From positions 21,249 to 85,248 of the forward strand of contig NZ_JAEUMO010000032.1 of assembly GCF_016793285.1 (NCBI RefSeq): 64,000 nt of DNA. The letters run 5' to 3'. The notes under the pieces were generated by a model, which was given only the letters and a program-made list of their open reading frames with translations, was not told the origin of the DNA and did no database searches. A program made the translations under genes and the position numbers. The stretch's first letter is position 1. Each line of letters opens with the position of its first letter. This DNA is from Phenylobacterium sp. (lineage in GTDB: Bacteria > Pseudomonadota > Alphaproteobacteria > Caulobacterales > Caulobacteraceae). Below are positions 44,111 to 51,856 of the stretch, in pieces.

Positions 44111-46897
44111 TCAGCCGCCGCCGCCGAGCCGCGCCAGGGCGGCCTGATAGTTGGAGATCTGGTTGGTCAGGTAGGCCGGCACGGGGCCGCTGGCCGAGTT
44201 GTTGGTGGTCTGCGCCTGCTGCCGCTGCGGCGAAGCGGCCGACACGAGGTCGCGGTAGGCGGTGCGCAGCTTGGTCATGGCGGCGCTGATCTCGGCGAGC
44301 GCGTACTTGCGGTCGGTCTCTTTCTCGACGTTCAGCTTCCCGTCCAGCGCCAGGCCATAGATCATGCCCTTGCCGTCGGCGGGCACCACCTGGCCGTTCT
44401 CGGTGACGGTCTTGCGCACGATCCCCTCGGGGATGCCGAGCATGGCCAGGGCGTCCCGGTCGACCTTGCCGGCCGCGAATTCGAGGGTGGCGCGGTCGGT
44501 CGTGGGTTCGATGCGCAGGCTGCGCTTGTTTCCGTCGATGGTGACGATCGTGACCTTGGCCTGGAAGCCGCTGGCCCGCTTGATCTTGGTGGCCAGGGTG
44601 TCGAGCGTGTCCTTGTCGTCGATCGTCACCGTCGAGGTGCGGCCGAGGCCGGACTTGATCGTGAAGGTGTCGCCGGCGCGGAGGCTGGAGACGGCGGTCA
44701 GGCGCGAACTGTCGGTCAGGTCCAGCTCGCCCTTGGGCAGGCCGATGCGGTCCAGCACGCTGGCGCCCGTCGTATCGACGGCGATCGAGGTCGGGGTCGC
44801 GCGGCCGTCCTTGCCGGTGAAGCGGCGCGACCAGTCCACCGCGCCTGTGGCGATGTCGAGCTTGGCCAGGAAGCCGTCCTTGGTCCCGACGGCGGCGGGG
44901 TTGCCCGGCAGGTCGGTCCCGGCGCTGCCGGCGATCCAGACCTGGCCGCCCGAGACGGCCAGCGACGTGGCTTTGTCCTCGCCCGCGCCCCCGTAGTAGG
45001 CCACCTGGCCGCCCCCGCTGAGGCTGGCCGAGAGGCGCGCGGCGAAGGCGTCCGTACCGCCGGCGTTGGCGTTGGTGACGGTCAGGCCGTTCAGGCCGGC
45101 GTTGCTGGTCGAGCCGGCGACGATGATGTCGCTCCCGTCCAGCGCCAGACCGGTGATGGAGCCGCCCTGGAGGTCGCCGAGGTCCTGCGTGGACGTGAGA
45201 ACCGGCGTGCCGCCCGAGACGTCGTAGCGCCGCAGGACGCCGCGGCCGCTCTCGACGCTGGCGGTGACCACCGAGGTCCCGTCGACCACCAGGCCCGCGG
45301 GCTTGTCGATGCCGGCGGTCCCGAAGGCCGTGGTGAACAGGGTGTCCACCTTCCCGGTCGTGACGTTCTGCCTGAAAGCTTCGAGGTAGGCGTCTGACTG
45401 CCCTAGCGAAGTCGTGCCCGGCAACGCCGAGCTGGTGCGGCCCGAGACGTAGACCGTGCCGTCGGCGCCGAAGGCGACTTCGCTGGCCTCGTCGGCCTGG
45501 CGCGCACCGCGGCGCTGGGTCCACAGTTCCTGGCCGTCGGCGTCGTAGACGGTGACGAAGCTGTCGGTCAGGCCGTCGAACGCACCCGTCGAATTGAGCG
45601 CGCCCTCGGTCGCGCCGGAGAGCACGCCCTTCACCGAACCGGCCACGGCGATCTTGCCGTCGGCGGCGAGCGCGAGGCCGAGCCCGGACGCCTCCTCCGC
45701 GGCGCCCAGCGTGCGCGCGAAGACGAGCTGGCCCGAGGAGTCGTACTTGAGCAGCGCGACGTCCTGGTCGCCCTTGATGTCCTGGCCGGCCACCTTGTCG
45801 ACCACGTCGGCCAGCATGTAGACTGAGCCGTCGGCGCCGACCTTGGTCTCGCGGACCGTCTTCACCTCCGGGCCGAGCGTCTGGCCGAACACGCGGCCGT
45901 CCACGAAGTTGGCCTCCCCGGCCCGCTGCAGCGGCGGCGGGACCGCCACGTTGTCGGTCTGGAACTTGAGGAACTGGGCGGCCTCGGTGGAATCGGCCGT
46001 CTCGGTCTTGCCGTCGGGGTTCGGATTGCCGGCGTCCTGGGCGACGTAGACCGCGCCCGCCGTCGTCGTCGCGGAGAAGCTCACCGTCTCGCCGACGCTC
46101 GTCTTGACCTTCAGCGCCCACTGGTCGGGGTTCGTGCCGACCTTCACGTCCTTGCCGCCGACCTTGGCGAACTTGTCGCCGCCAGGGATGCGCTGGGTCT
46201 GGAAGCGGACCTCGGCCCCGGCCGCCTGGAGCTGCTGGTTGATGTAGGCCGAGACCGTCGCGACCGAACGGGTCCCGGTCATGCCCGACAGGTCGATCGG
46301 CACATTAACCGTCGTTCCGGACTTCTTGATCTGTATGTTGAATTGGACGTTCCCCTGGAACGCCTCGACCTCGCTGTTGCTGGTCCCGGTGACCAGCGGC
46401 GGGGTGGTGTATTCGGTCTTGGCCTTAGGCACGCCGAGCGCCGGTTTGGCGAAGGTGCTGACCTCGCCCTGGATCACCCGGAGCTGGTCGAGGTCGAGGT
46501 CTCCGACGTACTCGAGGATCTCGCTGAGCCCGCGGTCGAACACCTGGCCGATCCGGCTGCGCTCGGCCGCCAGGATGCCCTTGGCGCCTGCGGATTCGGC
46601 CACGCCGGTCAGCGTCGCCAGACCCTGGTAGAGCGCGAATATCTTGCGGTAGTCGGCGCTGGCGCCGGCGACGTCCAGCCTGGCCGAGCCTTCGTTGACG
46701 AACTTTCGGCCGGTCATCGCCGCCTTCACCGCGGCGGTCGTGGTGGCCGTGGCGGTGGCCGGTGCGTTCCACGGCGCGCTGGGCGTGGTCTTCTTGCCGG
46801 ACGTGGCGAGCGCGGACGACCCCGTCGTCGCCGCCGTGAGGCTGGCGCGCGACTGATACAGGCTCAGCAGCAGACTGGAGTCGATCCCGGTCACCAT
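44111..46897 (-). CDS. FlaEY-like flagellin-locus protein
   Basis: A 928-residue protein without a signal peptide. The N-terminus (MVTGIDSSLLLSLYQSRASL) and C-terminus (AYLTNQISNYQAALARLG) are short amphipathic segments. The centre (about residues 330-700) is a series of beta-propeller-like repeats with GADGSVY, LAADGKIAVAGS and FGADGTVYVSGR. A domain with flagellin-like DTLATKIKRASGF follows. The size, location beside flagellins and layout match Caulobacter FlaEY, a protein needed for normal filament assembly. I identify it by memory of that locus, not by alignment. It lies 237 bp after a flagellin gene on the same strand. Confidence 0.62.
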   Translation of the reverse strand: MVTGIDSSLLLSLYQSRASLTAATTGSSALATSGKKTTPSAPWNAPATATATTTAAVKAAMTGRKFVNEGSARLDVAGASADYRKIFALYQGLATLTGVAESAGAKGILAAERSRIGQVFDRGLSEILEYVGDLDLDQLRVIQGEVSTFAKPALGVPKAKTEYTTPPLVTGTSNSEVEAFQGNVQFNIQIKKSGTTVNVPIDLSGMTGTRSVATVSAYINQQLQAAGAEVRFQTQRIPGGDKFAKVGGKDVKVGTNPDQWALKVKTSVGETVSFSATTTAGAVYVAQDAGNPNPDGKTETADSTEAAQFLKFQTDNVAVPPPLQRAGEANFVDGRVFGQTLGPEVKTVRETKVGADGSVYMLADVVDKVAGQDIKGDQDVALLKYDSSGQLVFARTLGAAEEASGLGLALAADGKIAVAGSVKGVLSGATEGALNSTGAFDGLTDSFVTVYDADGQELWTQRRGARQADEASEVAFGADGTVYVSGRTSSALPGTTSLGQSDAYLEAFRQNVTTGKVDTLFTTAFGTAGIDKPAGLVVDGTSVVTASVESGRGVLRRYDVSGGTPVLTSTQDLGDLQGGSITGLALDGSDIIVAGSTSNAGLNGLTVTNANAGGTDAFAARLSASLSGGGQVAYYGGAGEDKATSLAVSGGQVWIAGSAGTDLPGNPAAVGTKDGFLAKLDIATGAVDWSRRFTGKDGRATPTSIAVDTTGASVLDRIGLPKGELDLTDSSRLTAVSSLRAGDTFTIKSGLGRTSTVTIDDKDTLDTLATKIKRASGFQAKVTIVTIDGNKRSLRIEPTTDRATLEFAAGKVDRDALAMLGIPEGIVRKTVTENGQVVPADGKGMIYGLALDGKLNVEKETDRKYALAEISAAMTKLRTAYRDLVSAASPQRQQAQTTNNSASGPVPAYLTNQISNYQAALARLGGGG

Positions 46898-47069
46898 CGC
46901 AGACAGCCTAGATCGGACAACCCTTACCGCCCGTTAACCGGGGGCCGGTTTCCGAGAGAAAATGGAGGACTGGGCGCCATACCCGGCCCCCTGCCGACGA
47001 CGTTGCCTCGCGGACCAGCCGGAAACGACGTCTCCTATGTTTTTCAGTGAGATGGCCGAACTTCCGGCC

Positions 47070-47105
47070 AAAAGAAAAGCCCCGGGCGCGCGCCGCGCCC
47101 AGGGC
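47070..47105 (-). terminator. Rho-independent terminator after flagellin
   Basis: On the minus strand a 12-bp stem (47094-47105 with 47079-47090, one G-U pair) with a three-base loop is followed by TTTTCTTTT. It lies 30 bases after the flagellin stop at 47135 and separates the flagellin transcript from the FlaEY-like gene. Confidence 0.88.
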
Positions 47106-47134
47106 CGTTCCTACGCCCCGACGGAAGCGGGATG

Positions 47135-47968
47135 TTAGCCGCCGCGGAAGAGCTGCAGGATGATTTGCGGCGCCGAGTTGGCGATGGAGAGCGCCTGCGC
47201 GCCCAACTGCTGCTGGACCTGGAGGGCCTGCAGCCGGGCGCTCTCCTTGGCGAGGTCGGCGTCCACCAGGTTGCCGACGCCGGCTTGCAGCACATCGGTG
47301 AGCTTGGAGACGAAGTCGAGGTGAGCGTCGATCTGCTTGAACTGCGAGCCGAGGTTGCCCAGGGACTGGTTCACGTTGCTGATCGAGGCTTCCAGCTTGG
47401 CCAGCACCGTGCCCGCGATCGTCGCCGTTGTGATGTTGGCGTTCGCCGTGATCGTGATGTTCGAGCCGCCCAGCGCCAGGGTGCGCGTGCTGAGCGTCAG
47501 CTTCGACGTCGCATCCGCGTTGGCCAGGAACTGGATGTTGCCGCCCGTGCCGGTGAAGAGGTTCGCGCCGTCGAAGGCCGCGTTCTGCACCACCTGGGTG
47601 ATCTGGCGCAGCAGCGCCTTGAAGTCGGAGTTGAGCGCAGTCCGCGACGAGGTGTCGAGCGAGGTGTCCATCGCCGAGACGACCTTCTCCTTCAACTGCA
47701 CCAGCAGGTCGGAGATAGTCTCACCCGCCGAGAGCGAGACCTCGGCGATCGAGCTGGCCCGCTCGAGGCTGATCCTCACCGCGCCCAGCGCCCCGATGTC
47801 GGCCCGCTGGCCCTGCGCGATCGCCCAGATCGCCGCGTTGTCCTTGGCGTTGCCGATCTTCAGGCCGGTGTTGACCCGATCCTGAGTCGTCGCGAGCTCG
47901 TCGTTGGTCTTGTTCAGGTTCTGCAGGGCCGTCAGCGCAGCCTTGTTCGTGTGGACGCTGATCGTCAT
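47135..47968 (-). CDS. Flagellin (divergent copy)
   Basis: A 277-residue flagellin. The D0/D1 N-terminal region (SVHTNKAALTALQNLNKTNDEL, then TGLKIGNAKDNAAIWAIAQGQR) and the C-terminal D0 region (LVDADLAKESARLQALQVQQQLGAQAL) are conserved. The central D2/D3 part is short, as in Caulobacter flagellins. It differs clearly from the two near-identical copies upstream, so it is a separate filament subunit (FljJ/FljL-like role). ATG 47968 with AGGAG six bases before it is the start. No sigma-54 element with correct spacing was found before it. Confidence 0.93.
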   Translation of the reverse strand: MTISVHTNKAALTALQNLNKTNDELATTQDRVNTGLKIGNAKDNAAIWAIAQGQRADIGALGAVRISLERASSIAEVSLSAGETISDLLVQLKEKVVSAMDTSLDTSSRTALNSDFKALLRQITQVVQNAAFDGANLFTGTGGNIQFLANADATSKLTLSTRTLALGGSNITITANANITTATIAGTVLAKLEASISNVNQSLGNLGSQFKQIDAHLDFVSKLTDVLQAGVGNLVDADLAKESARLQALQVQQQLGAQALSIANSAPQIILQLFRGG

Positions 47969-48143
47969 CACGCTCTCCTAGCGATCATCGGGCGCCGACT
48001 CGCGTCTTCGCCGTGGAGGCAAGCTAGGAAGCCGTGGTGTTCATATGGTTAACACGCATAAAGCATCGCGCCGCCGCCGGACCGGTCCGGGGCGGTGAGG
48101 ACAATCTGTCCCAGGGCAGCGCGCGGGGGATCGCGCCTCCCGA

Positions 48144-48431
48144 TCAGGCCGAGGTCTGAATGACCGCGCCCGGCTCGGACCCGCCTTCCCGCAACCTCAG
48201 GACCTCGGCCCTGGGCAACTGGCTGACGACTTCGCCGGTGAGACGGTTGATCGTCTTGTAGACGTAACCGCCGGTGGCCTGATCCAAATCGATGACCAGT
48301 CGCAGCGACACCGGATCCTGGGCGGGGACCGCCGGCGCTTCGGCGACCTTGCGGTCGACGGGAGCGGTCGGCTGGACCGTGTTTGCCTTCGGATCGGGCA
48401 CGGGCGCGATGGCCGTGGCCTTCGTTTCCAT
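48144..48431 (-). CDS. flaG: FlaG family flagellar protein
   Basis: A 95-residue protein. A Pro/Ala-rich N-terminal half is followed by the FlaG-type motif: LRLVIDLDQATGGYVYKTI then RLTGEVVSQLPRAEVLRL. FlaG proteins influence filament length and lie next to flagellin genes. It sits between two flagellins on the same strand with a sigma-54-like element 73 bases upstream of the ATG at 48431. AGGAG is two bases before the start, a short spacing. Confidence 0.88.
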   Translation of the reverse strand: METKATAIAPVPDPKANTVQPTAPVDRKVAEAPAVPAQDPVSLRLVIDLDQATGGYVYKTINRLTGEVVSQLPRAEVLRLREGGSEPGAVIQTSA

Positions 48432-48502
48432 TGCTCCTTCCGCTGTACGTGAGTGCAGCGCTCCTGAGGCGAACGGCGGACGGGGAAGCCCCGCCCGCCG
48501 GA

Positions 48503-48518
48503 CGCAATTGGTCGTCCG
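48503..48518 (-). promoter_or_regulatory. Sigma-54-like promoter before flaG
   Basis: The minus strand reads CGGACGACCAATTGCG: GG, ten bases, then GC, with TT before GC as at -12. The -24 box matches the TGGCACG consensus only partly. The GC lies 73 bases before the flaG ATG, the same distance as in the two flagellins. The element overlaps the hairpin that ends the upstream flagellin. Confidence 0.5.
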
Positions 48519-48543
48519 CGGAGGCTAAGGGCCTCCGCGGACG
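48513..48543 (-). terminator. Hairpin after flagellin gene
   Basis: A perfect 13-bp stem (48513-48525 with 48531-48543) with loop TAAGG lies eight bases after the flagellin stop. No real T run follows on the minus strand, so it may protect the mRNA end or act as a weak terminator. Confidence 0.7.
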
Positions 48544-48550
48544 CGCGGGC

Positions 48551-49369
48551 CTAGCGGAACAGACCCAGCAGGATCGAGGACGACTGGTTGGCGATCGAGA
48601 GCGCCTGGACCCCGAGCTGCTGCTTGGTCTGCAGTGCCTGGAGCTTGGCGCTTTCCTTGGCCAGGTCGGCGTCGACGAGGTTGCCCACCCCGGCGTCGAC
48701 CGTGTCCTGAAGCTTCTTGACGAAGGTCAGGTGGTTGCTCAGCGCCTTGGAGCCGGTGCCGAGGGCCGAGAGCTTGCTCGACACTTCGGTGATCGCGGCG
48801 TTGACGGCCGCGATCGCAAGCGACGCGGCAGCCGTGGTCCCCAGCGTGTTGGTGTTGATCGACAGAGCCGACAGGGTCAGCGTCTGCGCCTGCACCGTGA
48901 TGACCGAGGTGGCGTCGGAGTTCGCGATCGCCTTCACCGTGGTGCCCGCCTGCTTGATCAGGTTGGCGCCGTTGAAGTCGGCGTTCGTGACGGCCTTGGT
49001 GATCTGACCGAGGAGCGACTTGAACTCATCGTTCAGCGCCGTGCGGCTGGCGGTGTCGAGACCCGAGTCACGGGCGGCCAGAGCCTTTTCCTTGAGCTGG
49101 ACCAGCACGTCGGAAATGGTCTCGCCGGCCGAAATCGCGACCTCAACGGCCGACTGGTTCCGCTCCAGCGAGGAGATGACCGAGTTCAGGGCGTTGGAGC
49201 TGGCGCGCTGGTTCTGGGCGATGGCGTAGATGGCGCCATTGTCCTTGGCCGACGCGACCTTCTTGCCGGTGTTGATCCGGGACTGCACGGTCTGCAGTTC
49301 CGAATTCGTGGCGTTCAGGTTCTGGAGCGCAACGAGCGCGCCGATATTGGTGTTCACCGAATTAGGCAT
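48551..49369 (-). CDS. Flagellin, near-identical paralogue A
   Basis: A 272-residue flagellin (MPNSVNTNIGALVALQNLN). The N-terminal and C-terminal D0/D1 regions are canonical, for example RINTGKKVASAKDNGAIYAIAQNQR and LVDADLAKESAKLQALQTKQQLG (in parts). Its middle region has many Ser/Thr, likely glycan sites for the FlmG-like enzyme. It differs from the next copy by only about 15 residues. The start is ATG 49369 with AAGGAC upstream; a further ATG at 49384 overlaps this ribosome-binding site. It corresponds to the FljK/FljM/FljN/FljO-type major subunits of Caulobacter. Confidence 0.95.
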   Translation of the reverse strand: MPNSVNTNIGALVALQNLNATNSELQTVQSRINTGKKVASAKDNGAIYAIAQNQRASSNALNSVISSLERNQSAVEVAISAGETISDVLVQLKEKALAARDSGLDTASRTALNDEFKSLLGQITKAVTNADFNGANLIKQAGTTVKAIANSDATSVITVQAQTLTLSALSINTNTLGTTAAASLAIAAVNAAITEVSSKLSALGTGSKALSNHLTFVKKLQDTVDAGVGNLVDADLAKESAKLQALQTKQQLGVQALSIANQSSSILLGLFR

Positions 49370-49440
49370 CGGCTGGTCCTTCATTCAAAAGGGCCGGCTG
49401 TCGTTCTGACGGCCGGGGGCGTTTTGCCCACCCGCAACGC

Positions 49441-49456
49441 AGCAAGCTTCGGACCA
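49441..49456 (-). promoter_or_regulatory. Sigma-54 promoter of flagellin A
   Basis: The minus strand reads TGGTCCGAAGCTTGCT, a close match to TGGCACGN4TTGCT with the invariant GG-N10-GC. The GC is 73 bases before the ATG at 49369, leaving a leader of about 60 bases where FlbT-type post-transcriptional control could act. Confidence 0.8.
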
Positions 49457-49613
49457 GCGGAATCGTTACCGCATGGAGGGCTATCAATTTGAATTTATGG
49501 AATTAAGCCCGCATTAGGGTTGCTTTTGGCCGGCAAATTCTGCCGAGCGACCGGCCGGTGGGCATAAAATGCCGACCAGACCCGGCAATAATGTCCGGGC
49601 TGGCGAAAGGGAC

Positions 49614-49643
49614 CCGTCGGGCGGACCGAAGTCCGCCCGACGG
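49614..49643 (-). terminator. Hairpin after flagellin gene
   Basis: A perfect 13-bp stem (49614-49626 with 49631-49643) closes on a CGAA loop, nine bases beyond the flagellin stop at 49652. On the minus strand it is followed by GTCCCTTTCG, a poor T run, so termination may be partial. Confidence 0.72.
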
Positions 49644-49651
49644 CCGCACAC

Positions 49652-50470
49652 TTAGCGGAACAGACCCAGCAGGATCGACGTCGACTGGTTGGCGATCGAG
49701 AGCGCCTGGACCCCGAGTTGCTGCTTGGTCTGCAGCGCCTGGAGTTTCGCACTTTCCTTCGCCAGGTCGGCGTCGACGAGGTTGCCCACCCCGGCGTCGA
49801 TGGTGTCCTGAAGCTTCTTGACGAAGTTCAGGTGGTTGTTCAGCGCCTTGGCGCCCGTGCCGAGCGACGACAGCTTGCTCGACACTTCGGTGATCGCCGC
49901 GTTGACGGCCGCAATCGCGAGCGATGCGGCAGCCGTGGTCCCCAGCGTGTTGGTGTTGATCGACAGAGCCGACAGGGTCAGCGTCTGCGCCTGCACCGTG
50001 ATGACCGAGGTCGCGTCGGCGTTCGCAATCGCCTTCACCGTGGTGCCCGCCTGCTTGATCAGGTTGGAACCGTTGAAGTCGGCGTTGACGACCGCCTTGG
50101 TGATCTGACCGAGCAGCGACTTGAACTCGTCGTTCAGCGCCGTGCGGCTGGCGGTGTCGAGGCCCGAGTCACGAGCGGCCAGAGCCTTTTCCTTGAGCTG
50201 AACCAGCACGTCGGAAATGGTCTCGCCGGCCGAGATCGCGACTTCAACGGCCGACTGGTTCCGCTCCAGCGAGGAGATCACCGAGTTCAGGGCGTTGGAC
50301 GTCGCGCGTTGGTTCTGGGCAATAGCGAAGATAGCGCCATTGTCCTTGGCCGACGCGACTTTCTTGCCGGTGTTGATCCTGGTCTGAGTGGTTGAGAGCT
50401 CCGCGTTGGTGGCGTTGAGGTTCTGGAGCGCAACGAGCGCGCCAACATTCGTGTTGACCGAATTGGCCAT
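49652..50470 (-). CDS. Flagellin, near-identical paralogue B
   Basis: A 272-residue flagellin (MANSVNTNVGALVALQNLN), almost identical to paralogue A at both protein and DNA level. The differences cluster in the first 45 residues and at single positions in the C-terminal half. The start is ATG 50470 with AAGGA upstream; the longer open frame into the leader is not coding. It carries its own sigma-54 promoter. Together the two copies make recombination between them possible. Confidence 0.95.
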   Translation of the reverse strand: MANSVNTNVGALVALQNLNATNAELSTTQTRINTGKKVASAKDNGAIFAIAQNQRATSNALNSVISSLERNQSAVEVAISAGETISDVLVQLKEKALAARDSGLDTASRTALNDEFKSLLGQITKAVVNADFNGSNLIKQAGTTVKAIANADATSVITVQAQTLTLSALSINTNTLGTTAAASLAIAAVNAAITEVSSKLSSLGTGAKALNNHLNFVKKLQDTIDAGVGNLVDADLAKESAKLQALQTKQQLGVQALSIANQSTSILLGLFR

Positions 50471-50543
50471 TGGGTAGTCCTTCCATTCTGGAATGAGACG
50501 CCGGGCTTTGCCGGCAGGCGGATTTTCCGCCGCAGGACTCATC

Positions 50544-50558
50544 GCAAGCGGCAGGCCA
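50544..50558 (-). promoter_or_regulatory. Sigma-54 promoter of flagellin B
   Basis: The minus strand reads TGGCCTGCCGCTTGC, matching TGGCACGN4TTGC at TGGC, G and TTGC with correct GG-N10-GC spacing. The GC lies 74 bases before the ATG at 50470. Confidence 0.78.
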
Positions 50559-50726
50559 CGCGCGGGCCGCGCATGCCGGCGAAAATTCCTTTGTTTTAAC
50601 TACGTTTTTCCCGCGCCTCCGGCCGGCGCTGCGGCAGCCTGGCGCAGCGCGTTCCTGCCGGGCGGCACATCCTGCCGGATCGGCGGCGGGCCGTGAACGG
50701 TCGCGCGAGCCTGTCGGTTCCTGTGG

Positions 50727-50828
50727 CGCGGCAGCGCCGACTGTTCGACACCAAGCCCACCAAGGCCACAAAGGGGAAGGCGTCGGTCCTGGTGGGCTTG
50801 GTGGTTCGAAAAGCAGCGCCTGCGGCGC
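50727..50828. repeat. Imperfect ~100-bp palindrome between flagellin B and flaF
   Basis: The 419 bases between 50471 and 50889 contain no gene. Beyond the promoter they hold this palindrome: the left arm TTCGACACCAAGCCCACCAA (50744-50763) matches the reverse complement of 50789-50810. The symmetry continues outward through GCGCGGCAGCGCC against GCGCTGCGCCGC-like sequence. It looks like a mobile intergenic repeat of unknown family. Confidence 0.7.
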
Positions 50829-50850
50829 ACAGGCAGTCCGGGAGAAGTCT

Positions 50851-50874
50851 GGGTCCCCGCATGCGCGGGGATGA
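50851..50874. repeat. REP-like GC hairpin
   Basis: TCCCCGC (50854-50860) pairs with GCGGGGA (50865-50871) around ATGC. The surrounding GGGTCCCCGC...CGGGGATGA is typical of short dispersed palindromes in GC-rich proteobacteria. It lies 19 bases beyond the flaF stop (minus strand) and may also end the flbT-flaF transcript. Confidence 0.6.
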
Positions 50875-50889
50875 GCGGGGTTGGGGCGG

Positions 50890-51255
50890 TTAGGCGGCGG
50901 CCTGCTGGCCGCCGGCGAGGCCCTGCATGATCATGCGGTTGATCTCGATCAGGGGCTCGAACTCCTCCTGGTTGCGGATCACCAGGCTGGTGTGCTTGCC
51001 CACCCAGATGCTGAGCGAAATGATCGAGGCGCGCAGGGGCGTCGGCAGCCCGTTGTCGGTGCGGTTGCACTCGGCGGCCAGCGTGGACCACATGCGCTTG
51101 TTCCAGTCGAGCGCGTCCATGCGCTTGCCGAACTCGGCCTTGTCGAGTTGCGCCGCCTCCATGAGCGCCCGGGTCACCTGGGCGAAGAGGCGGTATTCCA
51201 TGTCGCGCGGGCTCTCAGCCCGCGTCGCCGCCTGCTGATACGCCTGAAGGGACAT
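50890..51255 (-). CDS. flaF: Flagellar biosynthesis regulator FlaF
   Basis: FlaF, 121 residues, all-helical, with the canonical start [24 protein letters not shown] (in parts) and the conserved [12 protein letters not shown] and [14 protein letters not shown]. In Caulobacter FlaF is needed for flagellin secretion and synthesis and balances FlbT. The gene overlaps the end of flbT by 41 bases, so both are on one message. An Ala/Gln-rich tail ends the protein. Confidence 0.95.
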   Translation of the reverse strand: MSLQAYQQAATRAESPRDMEYRLFAQVTRALMEAAQLDKAEFGKRMDALDWNKRMWSTLAAECNRTDNGLPTPLRASIISLSIWVGKHTSLVIRNQEEFEPLIEINRMIMQGLAGGQQAAA

Positions 51256-51640
51256 GGCCCAGCCTTTCGTTCTCGTAGTCGATGAGCTTCCGGCAGAGCA
51301 TCAGCGCCTTATAGTACTCGCGCTCCATGCAGCACCGGGAGATGTCCACGCAGTCGGCGAGGACGTTGGGGTTGGAGATGACCGACATGAATTCGGTCAT
51401 GCGCGTGACGAAGTCGCCGTAGAACTTCTCGGCGCTGCCCTCGTCGAGGTACATCATCATCACCGGGAAGTAGATCCGACGCGCGGGCGTCTGGACGTCC
51501 TCCTCGTGCATGATGTCCTTCTCGCGCAGGACCGACGCCTTGTTCTGGAGGACCAGTACGGCCCGACGGTCGCCGTTCTGCACCACGGCGCCGTTCAGGA
51601 CGAACCTCTCACCCGGCTTCAGCGATAGTTTGAGTGGCAA
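51215..51640 (-). CDS. flbT: Flagellin mRNA-binding repressor FlbT
   Basis: FlbT, 141 residues, binds the 5' leader of flagellin mRNA in Caulobacter and lowers its translation until the hook is complete. The family sequence is clear: [46 protein letters not shown] and [16 protein letters not shown]. The start is TTG 51640, eight bases after an AGGGACGG ribosome-binding site; no ATG or GTG is available without losing the conserved N-terminus. Three adjacent Cys positions ([10 protein letters not shown]) are unusual. It overlaps flaF. Confidence 0.95.
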   Translation of the reverse strand: MPLKLSLKPGERFVLNGAVVQNGDRRAVLVLQNKASVLREKDIMHEEDVQTPARRIYFPVMMMYLDEGSAEKFYGDFVTRMTEFMSVISNPNVLADCVDISRCCMEREYYKALMLCRKLIDYENERLGHVPSGVSAGGDAG

Positions 51641-51743
51641 GTCCGTCCCTCGTCTGCGCCCACGATCGCAACAGCGCGAATCGAGCGAATCCATTCTCGC
51701 GCGAGCCACGACCGAACGCATCCCACGCTTAAGGGCCCATCCG

Positions 51744-51758
51744 TTAACGGCCGATTGC
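51744..51758. promoter_or_regulatory. Possible CtrA-type site
   Basis: TTAA, seven bases, TTGC lies in the 216-bp region between the divergent flbT and flmG-like genes. The CtrA consensus is TTAA-N7-TTAA, so six of eight bases match. A further TTAA lies nearby at 51791-51796. This is suggestive only. Confidence 0.3.
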
Positions 51759-51856
51759 CGCCCCGCCGGACAGCGCGGGTGCGACCGAATGGCGCTGCTT
51801 AGCGGCAGGTTAACCATAGCGCGCGAGGAAGGGGCGTCTTTCCGGAGTCCGCGAGA

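Noticed and set aside
48018-48034. Sigma-54-like element before the divergent flagellin (47968)
   Set aside because: GG and GC are eleven bases apart rather than ten, and the distance to the ATG (about 51) differs from the other three, so it is not called.
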